Assembly (NCBI RefSeq): GCF_003952225.1 | Contig: NZ_CP034437.1 | Coordinates: 5,284,501 to 5,348,500 of the forward strand | Length of the DNA: 64,000 nucleotides | Source: Paenibacillus albus | GTDB taxonomy: Bacteria > Bacillota > Bacilli > Paenibacillales > Paenibacillaceae | Direction of reading: 5' to 3' | In this document: one piece after another, positions 8,339 through 16,707 of the stretch | Layout of the letters: each line of letters begins with the position of its first letter | Position numbering within the stretch: position 1 is the first letter of the stretch | Translations under genes and position numbers: made by a program | Notes under the pieces: generated by a model | What the model was told of the DNA's origin: nothing | Seen by the model: the letters and a program-made list of their open reading frames with translations, nothing else | Databases searched by the model: none

Positions 8339-9742
8339 TTACTTCGTTACTTTAACGAGTGAGCCGCCGTTTACAACATTAACGTTGCCGTCAATTACAA
8401 CTGCAATCGGTGTACCTGCTGCTGCAAGAACTTCAGTTGCATCTGCATCTACCGAACGAACTGTTTCTTTGCCGCCTGTCGCCAGGTTTACTTTAACCAG
8501 TGATGTTGAAGTGCCTGCATCAACCAGGGCATAAACGATGTCGCCAGCAATTGTAGCTGCAAACACGTCTTGGTCGCCGATCAATGTAATTGTTGTTTTG
8601 TCAGGAGCAACTTGAACGAGCGAAGATTTTTGACCGTCTACAGAGCTGATGTAAACGCCTTTCGAACCGTCAGTCGATGAGCCGATGAAAATTTTATCAT
8701 CCGTTTGCGAAGTAACTTGAACGGGCTTACCGTCAGTTACAGCTGCATCGAAGCTGAATACTTGCGGCTCAGTGCCTTTAGTGTCGATTGCAACATCGTC
8801 AGCATCTACCGGCTTAGTAGCATCAGCAGTTACCGTACCTGGTTTGGTTACCACGTAGAAGAATTTTTTGCCGTCTGCCGATACGCTTAAGGAGGATTTG
8901 TAATCAACTTTATCATCAAGCACTTTCGAAATCGCGCCGTCCGCGAGGTTCAACTTCGCGATAACTGTGCCTTTGTCACCTTGCAGGAAGTAGATTGCGC
9001 TGCTGTCTGCTGCCCATACGAGCTCAGGCTTGATGGAGTTGTCTGCCGAAACTTGCTTTACAGCGAAGTTCGGGCTCTTCAGGTCGATTACACTCACAAC
9101 GCCTTCTTCATTCGTGAAAGCTGCAAGCGCGCCGTTCGGTGATACGGTCAGATCAGAAGCTGATTCCGAGCTAAGCACCAAAGTAGCTGCACCTGTTTGC
9201 GCATCAACGATGTAATCGTTGCGGCCTGTTTCTGTCAGTTCCGCTACAAGCAGGTGGCTTGCATCGATCCAGTTAGCTGAATCAGCGTGTACCTTATGTA
9301 CAGCGTCGACTGTCAGTACACCTGCATCATTTACGCTTCCTTCGATACCGAAGGCATTCAGGAAATCTTCAGTAGAGATATAGTAACTACCGCCTACGTT
9401 TTGCACGGCTTGCGCCAATGTTACTGCTTGGCCGTCAACGATTGCTTCGTTCGAGTCTGCGTGAAGCTCAATTGCATGACCTTGGAAGTAAGCCGTTACG
9501 CCTGCTTTCACGTTGACTACGAACAATGCTCCTACCGCTGTTCCGAGATCACGAAGCGATACGAATGCGTCGTCTCCCGTTCCAACAGAGCGAACTTGAA
9601 CTGATGAATCGTTTACGAGCACGTTCAGTGTAGCTGCCGCAGAAGTAACTTGATTCGCAGTTGCTGCCGATACAACCCCAGTTGCTGTAGTGCTCAGCGC
9701 TGCTGCCAGTGCAGAAATCATAAGCGTTTTTTTCATAGACAT
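8339..9742 (-). CDS. Secreted protein: copper-amine-oxidase-N-like domain plus beta-propeller
   Basis: A 467-residue secreted protein. The signal peptide ends around VVSAATANQ (residue 28). Residues about 35-145 fit the copper amine oxidase N-terminal-like 'stalk' domain common in Paenibacillus envelope proteins (VNDSSVQVRSVGTGDDAFVS, then FVSLRDLG). The rest is a series of TolB/WD-like blades (LTVSPNGALAAFTNEEGVVS; SLSVSADGKKFFYVV). No catalytic residues are recognised. The start chosen at 9742 has AGAAGGGTGAG upstream; the in-frame start at 9790 lacks one. It is the first gene of the PstS-like/pstC/pstA unit (42 bp to the next gene) behind a strong phased PhoP box array, so it is predicted to be phosphate-starvation induced. 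Its role in phosphate acquisition is unknown. Confidence 0.8.
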   Translation of the reverse strand: MSMKKTLMISALAAALSTTATGVVSAATANQVTSAAATLNVLVNDSSVQVRSVGTGDDAFVSLRDLGTAVGALFVVNVKAGVTAYFQGHAIELHADSNEAIVDGQAVTLAQAVQNVGGSYYISTEDFLNAFGIEGSVNDAGVLTVDAVHKVHADSANWIDASHLLVAELTETGRNDYIVDAQTGAATLVLSSESASDLTVSPNGALAAFTNEEGVVSVIDLKSPNFAVKQVSADNSIKPELVWAADSSAIYFLQGDKGTVIAKLNLADGAISKVLDDKVDYKSSLSVSADGKKFFYVVTKPGTVTADATKPVDADDVAIDTKGTEPQVFSFDAAVTDGKPVQVTSQTDDKIFIGSSTDGSKGVYISSVDGQKSSLVQVAPDKTTITLIGDQDVFAATIAGDIVYALVDAGTSTSLVKVNLATGGKETVRSVDADATEVLAAAGTPIAVVIDGNVNVVNGGSLVKVTK

Positions 9743-9805
9743 TTGGCTCGAACTCACCCTTCTGGTATGGTTTCTTTTTTCCTCTAGCAACTATGTACAA
9801 GATTG

Positions 9806-9892
9806 ATTATATTTACCTAATGTTAAGAGGTCGTTAATCTAGGTCTACGGTATTGTAAAATAAGAGTTAATCTATTGTGGATGTATTGTAAA
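9806..9892 (-). promoter_or_regulatory. Seven-element PhoP box array with -10 TATAAT before the pst operon
   Basis: On the minus strand, elements fall on exact 11-bp steps: TTTACA (9887-9892), TCCACA (9876-9881), TTAACT (9865-9870), TTTACA (9854-9859), GTAGAC (9843-9848), TTAACG (9832-9837) and TTAACA (9821-9826). A perfect TATAAT (9806-9811) lies 9 bp after the last. Three match TTHACA fully, three have one mismatch, and one is poor. This is the textbook layout of a Bacillus PhoP-activated promoter. Confidence 0.85.
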
Positions 9893-10058
9893 GGAGCTTG
9901 TAAGCCGCCCTCGTCGCCAACAAACGACAGTAGAAGCGACTCTCCAACAATAATCTCTGTTATTGTCATCACTTTTTCATCTCAATTTCATTTAAATTTA
10001 AGAATTGCGAGTTAAGATGCTAGAAGCATTCATTATTTATAAAAGGTTGATTACCCAT

Positions 10059-10637
10059 ATGGTCATTACGAATTCGCTTTTTTCTTCCTTCCCACTCATT
10101 CAAACCAAACGATTGCGCCTGCGGCAAATGCATGCGGCCGATGCCAATGACGTCTTCGACTTCTATTCAGACCCGCGCGTGATGCAGCACCAAGACTGGG
10201 CCGGTCCGCCGACGATCGAAGCAACGGAATCGTTAATCGATTCATGGAATGAAGCTTACACCGATCGAAAGCTGTTCGCTTGGGGTATTTCGCAGCGTGA
10301 AGAGGACAAAGTCATCGGTTCCGTCATCCTAATGCCGACCAGAGGAACCTTCGATGAAGTCCCCCAATTCCCGCTGTCGCTCGGTTATGATCTGCATCCG
10401 GACTATTGGAACAAAGGCATCACATCAGAAGCACTGAATGGGGTGCTCGACTTCAGCCGCAAATCCATCGGGTTTAATCGTATTCAAGCAGAGGTGCTTC
10501 CGGAGAACAAAGCGTCAATACGGGTGCTGCATAAGCTCGGCTTTCATGAGGAAGGCGTGCTGAAGCAGTATCTGATGCACGAAGTGACGCATAAGTTTCT
10601 TGATGTCGTCATGCTGGCTCTATTGCTCAATTCGTAA
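10059..10637 (+). CDS. GNAT-family N-acetyltransferase (RimJ/RimL type)
   Basis: Acetyl-CoA-dependent transferase of about 192 residues. The N-terminal strand reads LIQTKRLRLRQMHAADANDV, typical of the RimJ/RimL subgroup. The acetyl-CoA motif is LGYDLHPDYWNKGITSEAL, with NKGI in place of the common RGxG, and the C-terminal motif is ENKASIRVLHKLGFHEEGVL. The ATG at 10059 with AAAAGG upstream gives the usual family start. An in-frame TTG at 10005 would add 18 atypical residues. The substrate is unknown. It ends at a very stable bidirectional terminator shared with the convergent efflux gene. Confidence 0.82.
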   Translation: MVITNSLFSSFPLIQTKRLRLRQMHAADANDVFDFYSDPRVMQHQDWAGPPTIEATESLIDSWNEAYTDRKLFAWGISQREEDKVIGSVILMPTRGTFDEVPQFPLSLGYDLHPDYWNKGITSEALNGVLDFSRKSIGFNRIQAEVLPENKASIRVLHKLGFHEEGVLKQYLMHEVTHKFLDVVMLALLLNS

Positions 10638-10640
10638 AGA

Positions 10641-10687
10641 AAGAAGCCTGTCGTTCTAAGCAATGTGCTTAGAACGACAGGCTTCTT
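10641..10687. terminator. Bidirectional terminator, 22-bp perfect stem
   Basis: Arms 10641-10662 and 10666-10687 are fully complementary around a 3-base loop. It separates the convergent acetyltransferase and efflux genes. Confidence 0.9.
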
Positions 10688-10712
10688 AAGTTAGAACGAT
10701 AGACTTAACAGC

Positions 10713-12248
10713 TTAATGAGACGGACCGTATTCGCTGCTCTCTGCAATCGCGTCGAGCTTCTCGCGTCCCATGAAGAACGCAAAGGCTAGTGCGAGTACT
10801 GATGGAATGATCGCCCACATGAAGGTGTAGGTAATGGAGGAGGACAGCGCAGAGATGATCTTATCCAACACTTCCGTTGGAATAAGCTTACGCGTCTCGG
10901 GAGTTAGAATCGCGCGTGGATCACTCAGGTCCAGATTGGCGGGAACCTGGCTGCCATCGGAGCCTGCAAACGCATCTTTAAGCTTGCCTGTCATCACGTG
11001 GCTCTGAACAATACCAAATACAGTGATGCCAATTGTCATACCAAGTGAACGAAGGAAGTTCAGCGTCGCACTTGCGGCACCGCGTTCTCTAGGCGAGAAC
11101 GAATAAATCGCAGCATTGCTGAGTACCGAGAACGAAGCGCCGATACCGAGGCCAACAAGAACCATGAAGATCGTTACAATGAAACGAGTGGAATCAATAT
11201 CGAGCGTTGTAAGCAGGATATTACCAAGCACGAGTATTGCTAGCGTTGGCCACATAAGCGTACGGAATGATAGCTTCGTCATCAAGAAACCGCCGCCAGA
11301 GGCTGTGACAACCGAAGCAAGCATCATAGGCAGTAGGACAAGACCTGCATTGGTCGCTTTGCCGCCGAGCACCCCTTGAATAAAGATCGGAATGTATACC
11401 GACGCCGTAATAAACGCCGCGCCGCTGAACATCGCCATCGCGTTACTGGTCCAATAAAGCCGCTTACGGAACATTTTGAAGCTAATAATAGGTTCAGATA
11501 CTTTGCGTTCAATAAAGATGAATGAGATCAGCATAACCACGAATCCGGCGAACAAACCGAGAATACGCGCAGAATCCCAAGCATAATTCGGTTTGCCGCC
11601 AAGCTCAAGCGCGAACATGAGGCAGACGATGCCGGCTACCAGTGTAAAGGCGCCGCCCCAGTCGATTTTCTGCTTGGAGTGCTCAACCGACTCTTTATAG
11701 AAGAATGCGATCATCACGAAGGCGATCAGGCCAAGCGGCAAGTTAATATAGAAGATCCATTCCCACTTGATGTAATCCGTAATGTACGCGCCAAGCAGCG
11801 GACCAAATATACTCGACATGCCGAATACGGCGCCGAACAAACCGCCAAGCTTACCGCGGCTTTCAAGCGGTACAGCATCGAACATAATCGTGAATGCGAT
11901 CGGCACGAGAGCACCGCCGCCGATGCCTTGAATGGCACGGTAAATGCTAAGCTCGACGATCGAATGCGCCGTTCCACATAGAATAGAGCCGAGCATGAAT
12001 GTCAGAATTCCGAATATAAAGAACTTCTTGCGTCCGTACATATCGGACAGCTTCCCGAAGATCGGCATGCCTGCCATCTCTGCTACCATGTAAGCGGAAG
12101 TTACCCACACGAATTTGTCCATCCCACCAAGATCGTGGACGATTGTTCCCATAGCTGTTGCGACGATCGTATTGTCCATGGATGCCATTAGAATCCCTAA
12201 CAGCAAGCCGGCGACTACGACGCCAACATTATTGCGTTTTGCCATCAT
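10713..12248 (-). CDS. DHA2-family MFS multidrug efflux transporter (EmrB/QacA type)
   Basis: A 511-residue membrane protein with about 14 predicted spans, the DHA2 drug:H+ antiporter size. Landmarks are the first-helix acid in MASMDNTIVATAMGTI, the motif A-like loop GKLSDMYGRKKFF, and motif C-like GPLLGAYITDYIKWEWIFYI after helix 5. It probably exports toxic organic cations or drugs. The start has GGAGGGGAG upstream. It lies 65 bp after the PadR regulator on the same strand, a frequent autoregulated repressor-pump pair. The substrate cannot be told from sequence. Confidence 0.93.
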   Translation of the reverse strand: MMAKRNNVGVVVAGLLLGILMASMDNTIVATAMGTIVHDLGGMDKFVWVTSAYMVAEMAGMPIFGKLSDMYGRKKFFIFGILTFMLGSILCGTAHSIVELSIYRAIQGIGGGALVPIAFTIMFDAVPLESRGKLGGLFGAVFGMSSIFGPLLGAYITDYIKWEWIFYINLPLGLIAFVMIAFFYKESVEHSKQKIDWGGAFTLVAGIVCLMFALELGGKPNYAWDSARILGLFAGFVVMLISFIFIERKVSEPIISFKMFRKRLYWTSNAMAMFSGAAFITASVYIPIFIQGVLGGKATNAGLVLLPMMLASVVTASGGGFLMTKLSFRTLMWPTLAILVLGNILLTTLDIDSTRFIVTIFMVLVGLGIGASFSVLSNAAIYSFSPRERGAASATLNFLRSLGMTIGITVFGIVQSHVMTGKLKDAFAGSDGSQVPANLDLSDPRAILTPETRKLIPTEVLDKIISALSSSITYTFMWAIIPSVLALAFAFFMGREKLDAIAESSEYGPSH

Positions 12249-12313
12249 GATGTGAAGCTCCCCTCCATTTTCAGAAAATAATTTGTATTGCTGTTTCCCG
12301 TCATATCATGCCG

Positions 12314-12934
12314 TTACAGCTCCTCATCAAACGTCGGCACGATATTCGTCCATACCTGTTCTCCACCCTGCAGCTCCGTAAATTTCCCGTCTTTAATCTC
12401 CCGAATAAAGACTTGCAGCCACGAAAACTCCGATTCCAATTGATGCAAGATGAACTGCTGCTCCACAATGTAGATTCGTGCAAGACCCTTGCTCAGGAAG
12501 AGCTCGATACTGGCGCGTCGCTCCACAATTTCTATCTCGATGTAGCCGACACGCTGATGGAGCAGTTCGATTGTCTCCTGCGGTGAAATGTGGCCGATGA
12601 GCGACAGCGCAGCCGGGAAGTGCGGGAATTCCTTCACTGGCGAATAGATCAGCTCCCGGATCCATTCATGGAATCCTGTACGGCCCGCATCCGTCGGCGC
12701 GTAGATCGTGCGTTCCGGATGCTTCCCCTCTCGCTCCGTCTGAAGCGACACAATCCACTTCTGTTTCAGCAGCGATTCCACAACGGAATAGAGTGAGCCG
12801 TTATTGAGCTTAATCACATCCGGAATGCCGCGCTGCTTCATCGTTGCGGAAATTTCATACGGATGCATCGGTTTCTCAATGAGCAATGACAAGACAGCCA
12901 GTGCCAGCATGTTGTTCACTTTCCGTTTGATCAT
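12314..12934 (-). CDS. PadR-family transcriptional repressor
   Basis: A 206-residue regulator with the PadR winged helix in residues 8-90 (LALAVLSLLIEKPMHPYEIS; LNNGSLYSVVESLLKQKWI) and the C-terminal four-helix dimerisation region (Vir_act_alpha_C) of the longer PadR subgroup. It likely represses itself and the downstream DHA2 pump. An inverted repeat at 12965-12990, just upstream of its start, is a plausible operator. Confidence 0.92.
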   Translation of the reverse strand: MIKRKVNNMLALAVLSLLIEKPMHPYEISATMKQRGIPDVIKLNNGSLYSVVESLLKQKWIVSLQTEREGKHPERTIYAPTDAGRTGFHEWIRELIYSPVKEFPHFPAALSLIGHISPQETIELLHQRVGYIEIEIVERRASIELFLSKGLARIYIVEQQFILHQLESEFSWLQVFIREIKDGKFTELQGGEQVWTNIVPTFDEEL

Positions 12935-12964
12935 CTCTCATACACTCCCTGAAACGCAGTAACA

Positions 12965-12990
12965 CCGCATAGTCTATTTCGACTATACGG
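12965..12990. promoter_or_regulatory. Candidate PadR operator
   Basis: Inverted repeat with arms CCGCATAGTC and GACTATACGG (one mismatch) around a 6-base centre, 31 bp upstream of the padR start. Position fits autoregulation; the binding protein is inferred. Confidence 0.5.
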
Positions 12991-13066
12991 TTTCGGGTGA
13001 TTAAAGTCAACGGTCCCTAGACTGATTTCATTTCAGCAATTCTTGATAGCTTGACTGAGAGCGCAC

Positions 13067-13104
13067 AAAAAAAGCCCAAAGTACCTCGGGAGTACTTTAG
13101 GCTT
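13067..13104 (-). terminator. Terminator of the amidohydrolase gene
   Basis: On the minus strand a stem AAGCC(T)AAAGTAC with its partner GTACTTTGGGCTT type arm is followed by seven T. Confidence 0.82.
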
Positions 13105-13142
13105 CTGTTTCATGCTGGATAGAGCTTATAACTGCTAGAACT

Positions 13143-13991
13143 CTACAAGTCGGTCAGCTTATAGAACGCCGCAGCGTTACCGCCGTAGATCGCCTCAAGC
13201 TCCTCTGCTTCAAGTGTGGACGGCAGCGCGGAAGCAAGCACATCGCACACATCGCCGTAGCTGCCGGCGAGCAAGCATACCGGCCAATCGCTGCCGAACA
13301 TGACGCGCTTCGTTCCGAATACGTCGACGATATGCCTCACGTAGGAGACGAATTGCTCTGGCTCCCACTCTTGATGGTTCGCCTCCGTAATCATGCCGGA
13401 CAACTTGCAATACACGCCTGGGAACGTCTCTGTCAGTTCTTTCATTTGGCTCGCCCAAGGCTCGAAGACTCCCTCGCCAATTCGAGGCTTCGCTATGTGG
13501 TCAATAACCGTGTGCAGCCCAGGCACTTGCTTCAGCAATTGAATGACTACGGGAAGCTGATGCGATTTAAGCACCAGATCCACAGGCAGCTGTATCGCCG
13601 CCAGCTCTTGAAGCGCCTCCACATAATGTGGCTGCAGCACCTCGCGAGCGTCCTCCATGTCCTGAATCATGACGCGAATACCGACAAACTTCGGATGCGA
13701 GGAGAACGACTCCAACGCCTGACGCCATTTCGGATCGGCAAAATCAAGCCAGCCCACTACGCCAGCCACCGACTCCGATTGCTCCGCAAGCTGCAGCATA
13801 TAATCTGTCTCCGCGTGGGTTGTTGCCGCCTGTACAATAATTGTACGGGACACCCCGGCGCGTTCCAGCTCCGGCTCAAGGTCCGCTGGTCCATAGTCGC
13901 GATAAAGAACCGGTCCCGCTTCCGGCGTCAGCCAGCCGTAATCACCCCGATCAAGCTTCCAATAATGCTGATGCGCATCTATTCTAATCAT
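13143..13991 (-). CDS. Amidohydrolase-2 family sugar lactonase (L-fucono/L-rhamnono-lactonase-like)
   Basis: A 282-residue TIM-barrel metal hydrolase of the COG3618 group. The metal motif is RIDAHQHYW at the N-terminus, with later His in DLVLKSHQLPVV, VIDHIAKP and the terminal Asp in MFGSDWPVCLL. Proteins of this size and motif set include L-fucono-1,5-lactonase and L-rhamnono-1,4-lactonase. The nearby FAH hydrolase and SDR (minus strand, 14921-16676) fit the later steps of the same non-phosphorylating deoxysugar pathway. Exact lactone specificity is not decidable from sequence. GAGGTG lies 8 bases before the ATG. Confidence 0.8.
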   Translation of the reverse strand: MIRIDAHQHYWKLDRGDYGWLTPEAGPVLYRDYGPADLEPELERAGVSRTIIVQAATTHAETDYMLQLAEQSESVAGVVGWLDFADPKWRQALESFSSHPKFVGIRVMIQDMEDAREVLQPHYVEALQELAAIQLPVDLVLKSHQLPVVIQLLKQVPGLHTVIDHIAKPRIGEGVFEPWASQMKELTETFPGVYCKLSGMITEANHQEWEPEQFVSYVRHIVDVFGTKRVMFGSDWPVCLLAGSYGDVCDVLASALPSTLEAEELEAIYGGNAAAFYKLTDL

Positions 13992-14060
13992 TTTAAATCC
14001 ACCTCTTATTCATAATTAGTTCTTCCTTCAAGCTAGTCATCGGTTATAATAGGTACGAAC

Positions 14061-14074
14061 TGTAAGCGCTTGCT
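14061..14074 (+). promoter_or_regulatory. cre-like catabolite control site
   Basis: TGTAAGCGCTTGCT matches the CcpA consensus TGWAARCGYTWNCA at 13 of 14 positions. It lies between the divergent lactonase and EEP hydrolase genes, just downstream of a TATAAT at 14045-14050. Confidence 0.6.
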
Positions 14075-14107
14075 ATTTATTCATTTCATTACTGAAGGAG
14101 GATACTT

Positions 14108-14869
14108 ATGCAACTCAATCTTATGACGTTCAATTTGCGTGTTCACGTTCTGGAGGATGGCGACAATGCGTGGCCGAACCGGATAGCAGGAGCGGCTGAA
14201 GCGATCAAACAGGCCAGCGCCGATATCGTCTGCACGCAAGAAGGAACACCGGCGATGCTCCGGGATCTGCAAGCGATGCTGCCTGATTATCGTTCTATTG
14301 GAACAAGCCGAAGCAGTGGCACGGAAGACGAATGCTGCGCGATATTCTACAAACAAGATGTCGTTACGTTAATAGAAAGCGGCCATTTCGGATTATCGGA
14401 GCACCCCGAGCAGCTTGGCTATATGAGCTGGGATACGGCCTGTCCTCGCATGTGCACATGGGTTAAGTTCGGCAATCGGGAAGGTAAGGAATGGATCGTC
14501 TACAACACCCATCTCGACCATGTCAGCCATGAAGCCCGGGAGAGAGGCATCGAGCTCATCCTCTCCAGGATGAACGATTCGAACAACCTCATCCCTGTTA
14601 TGCTAACCGGCGACTTCAACTGCGAACCTTCGAGCAGAACCATCGAACTCATTGATAAATCCGGCCTCATCTCCGCTTTCTCGGTGTTGGCAGAACCGCT
14701 CAGCCGCACCTATCACGCCTATCAAGGCGGCGACACGGGAAGTCCAATCGATTATATCTACGTTTCGAAGGCTGCCCGAATTTCATCTGCGACCATCGAC
14801 CGCAGCCTGTATAACGGGCGATATCCTTCTGACCACTACCCGATTACCGCTGCAATTATTCTAGAATAG
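14108..14869 (+). CDS. Endonuclease/exonuclease/phosphatase-family hydrolase
   Basis: A 253-residue metal-dependent phosphodiesterase-fold enzyme. Conserved catalytic landmarks are all present: MTFNLRV (Asn), CTQEG (Glu metal ligand), NTHLDHVS (His), LTGDFNCEPSS (Asp/Asn), and the final SDHYPI (Asp-His pair). It has no signal peptide, so it is cytoplasmic. Homologues hydrolyse varied phosphoesters, and the sequence does not settle the substrate. GGAGG precedes the ATG. It is divergent from the lactonase and carries a cre-like site upstream, so it may belong to the carbohydrate cluster. Confidence 0.88.
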   Translation: MQLNLMTFNLRVHVLEDGDNAWPNRIAGAAEAIKQASADIVCTQEGTPAMLRDLQAMLPDYRSIGTSRSSGTEDECCAIFYKQDVVTLIESGHFGLSEHPEQLGYMSWDTACPRMCTWVKFGNREGKEWIVYNTHLDHVSHEARERGIELILSRMNDSNNLIPVMLTGDFNCEPSSRTIELIDKSGLISAFSVLAEPLSRTYHAYQGGDTGSPIDYIYVSKAARISSATIDRSLYNGRYPSDHYPITAAIILE

Positions 14870-14878
14870 ATCGTTATG

Positions 14879-14906
14879 AAAAAGGAGTGCCTCGGCACTC
14901 CTTTTT
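14879..14906. terminator. Bidirectional terminator
   Basis: Stem GGAGTGCC/GGCACTCC with a 2-base loop, flanked by five A and five T, between the convergent EEP and FAH genes. Confidence 0.92.
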
Positions 14907-14920
14907 CTTGTCTTTGTCTA

Positions 14921-15826
14921 CTATCCTTGGTCCGGAACGAAACGGTTCGTCAATGCGCCAAGCTTCTCGATCTCGATCGTGACGACATCGCCAGGCTTCA
15001 AGTAAACTTGCTGCTCCGGCGGCAAGCCAAGCACAACGCCTTCAGGCGTTCCTGTCAAGATCACATCGCCAGGCACAAGCGTCATATGCTGCGACACATA
15101 GCTTACGATCTCATCACATGGGAAAATCATATCCGACGTATTCGACGATTGGCGTACTTCACCGTTCACAGTCGATTTGATCCAGAGATCGTTCGGATTG
15201 CCAACTTCATCTGCCGTAACCAAGTAAGGTCCAAGCGGGCTGAAATCGTCGCAAGTCTTGCCGAGCAGCCATTGCTGCGTACGAAGCTGCAGATCGCGCG
15301 CAGACAGGTCGTTTACAGCACAGTAGCCGAATACGTGGCTAAGCGCGTCTTCTTTTGCCACATATTTCGTCTTCTTGCCGATGACGATAACAAGCTCAGC
15401 TTCATAATCGAGCTTCTCTGTTACTTTCGGTACGGCGATGTCCTTCAAGTGGCCCGTCAACGTGTTGTTGAATTTGTTGAACAGAATCGGGTAATCCGGG
15501 ATCGGCGCGTTCGTTTCTTCCGCGTGCTTGCGGTAGTTAAGGCCGACGCAGATGATTTTGTTCGGGTGCGTAACACACGGTCCCCACTCAATGTCGCTTT
15601 CCTTGCGAGCATAGGCTTCGCTGCCTGTTACAGCCAACGCGTCAACATAGCTGCGAAGTGCAGCAAGCACCGATTCTCCGCCATCGATTACCGCTGTAAC
15701 CGTAGTTGGAACCTCTTGCTCCGCTTTTACAACCTGAAGCGCCTCTTCAATATCAATAATAATGCCATCTGCAACAGCAACGCCCAGCGCGCCGCGTCCT
15801 TGTTTCGAGATCGTAACCAGTTTCAT
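14921..15826 (-). CDS. Fumarylacetoacetate hydrolase-family protein (acylpyruvase-type)
   Basis: A 301-residue FAH-fold C-C hydrolase. The N-terminal domain covers residues 1-90. The catalytic domain starts at ICVGLNYRKHAEE, has metal ligands in DYEAELVIVIGK and the loop YCAVNDLSARDLQ, and ends with GDVILTGTPEGVVLG. Family members cleave beta-diketo acids; 2,4-diketo-3-deoxy-L-fuconate hydrolase is one. The SDR 76 bp upstream on the same strand is the matching size for the preceding 4-dehydrogenase, so pyruvate plus lactate release from an L-fucose or L-rhamnose acid is the best guess. Ureidoglycolate lyase is an alternative annotation of this fold. Confidence 0.85.
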   Translation of the reverse strand: MKLVTISKQGRGALGVAVADGIIIDIEEALQVVKAEQEVPTTVTAVIDGGESVLAALRSYVDALAVTGSEAYARKESDIEWGPCVTHPNKIICVGLNYRKHAEETNAPIPDYPILFNKFNNTLTGHLKDIAVPKVTEKLDYEAELVIVIGKKTKYVAKEDALSHVFGYCAVNDLSARDLQLRTQQWLLGKTCDDFSPLGPYLVTADEVGNPNDLWIKSTVNGEVRQSSNTSDMIFPCDEIVSYVSQHMTLVPGDVILTGTPEGVVLGLPPEQQVYLKPGDVVTIEIEKLGALTNRFVPDQG

Positions 15827-15902
15827 AAAGCTCGAATGCCTCCATTCAAATAATAAAGAGTAAAGTTGCTATGGAACTATGAAACTATGGAATGCAGCGT
15901 GT

Positions 15903-16676
15903 TTATGCGTTCTTACCGAACACAACGCCGCCATCCACATAGAATGGCGAACCCATTACGAAGGAAGACTCATCCGATGCGAGGAACAGTGCTGCTTTGG
16001 CAACATCCTCTGGGTAGCCAAGCTCTTCGCTCAGCTGGCGCTTCTTGAGGCCTTTAATCGCTTCCTCAGGGTCGGAGTAAGACGTTTTCAAGTAATTCTC
16101 TACAAAAGGAGTCATAATCGTGCCCGGCAGAAGGGCGTTCACGCGAATGTTATATTGCGCGTAGTCCACTTGCATCGATTTTGTCAGCGCAAGCACAGCG
16201 CCTTTCGTTGCTGCGTACGATGCGCGGCGAGCTAGTCCGATCTCCGCAATACACGAAGACATATTAATGATTGAGCCACTGCGGCGTTCGATCATATGTG
16301 GAATGACATACTTGCTCGGCAGGAAGACGCCGCGGATGTTCACATTAATGACGCGATCCCAAGCTTCCAGCTCAATTTCGTGGAGAACGCCAACGCCGCT
16401 AATACCGGCATTATTGAAGAGCACGTCGATGACGCCGTAGTGAGCGATAATTTGATCCACCATCGCAGATACTTCTTCCGGCTTCGTCACGTCAGCGCGA
16501 AGGAAGATCGCCTCGCCGCCTGCCTCTTCGATTTCGTTCACAGTCGCTTGACCGTGCTCCACGTTCAAGTCATTAATGACCAGCTTCGCCCCTTCGCTTG
16601 CGAACAGAAGCGCTGTCGCCTTGCCAATACCGGAACCTGAGCCTGTAATGAGAATAACTTTATTTTGCAACCGCAT
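15903..16676 (-). CDS. Short-chain dehydrogenase/reductase (SDR)
   Basis: A classical SDR of 257 residues. The NAD(P) loop TGSGSGIGKATA is near residues 11-22, the NNAG motif near 89, and the catalytic Ser-Tyr-Lys set is in IINMSSC and RRASYAATKGA. Residue D37 in VINDLN suggests NAD preference. Start: GGGAG 9 bases upstream of the ATG. It is flanked by FAH hydrolase and IclR genes on the same strand. A 2-keto-3-deoxy-L-fuconate (or rhamnonate) dehydrogenase role fits this context; a sugar 1-dehydrogenase role is also possible. Confidence 0.87.
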   Translation of the reverse strand: MRLQNKVILITGSGSGIGKATALLFASEGAKLVINDLNVEHGQATVNEIEEAGGEAIFLRADVTKPEEVSAMVDQIIAHYGVIDVLFNNAGISGVGVLHEIELEAWDRVINVNIRGVFLPSKYVIPHMIERRSGSIINMSSCIAEIGLARRASYAATKGAVLALTKSMQVDYAQYNIRVNALLPGTIMTPFVENYLKTSYSDPEEAIKGLKKRQLSEELGYPEDVAKAALFLASDESSFVMGSPFYVDGGVVFGKNA

Positions 16677-16707
16677 GCCTCACATCTCCCTTAATTTAAT
16701 TGTCGTT

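Noticed and set aside
7764-8534. Open frame of 256 codons opposite the PstS-like and stalk genes
   Set aside because: It crosses the boundary of two minus-strand genes with clear signal peptides and domains.
14876-15853. Open frame of 325 codons on the plus strand
   Set aside because: Antisense to the FAH hydrolase; Arg-rich composition and no family features.
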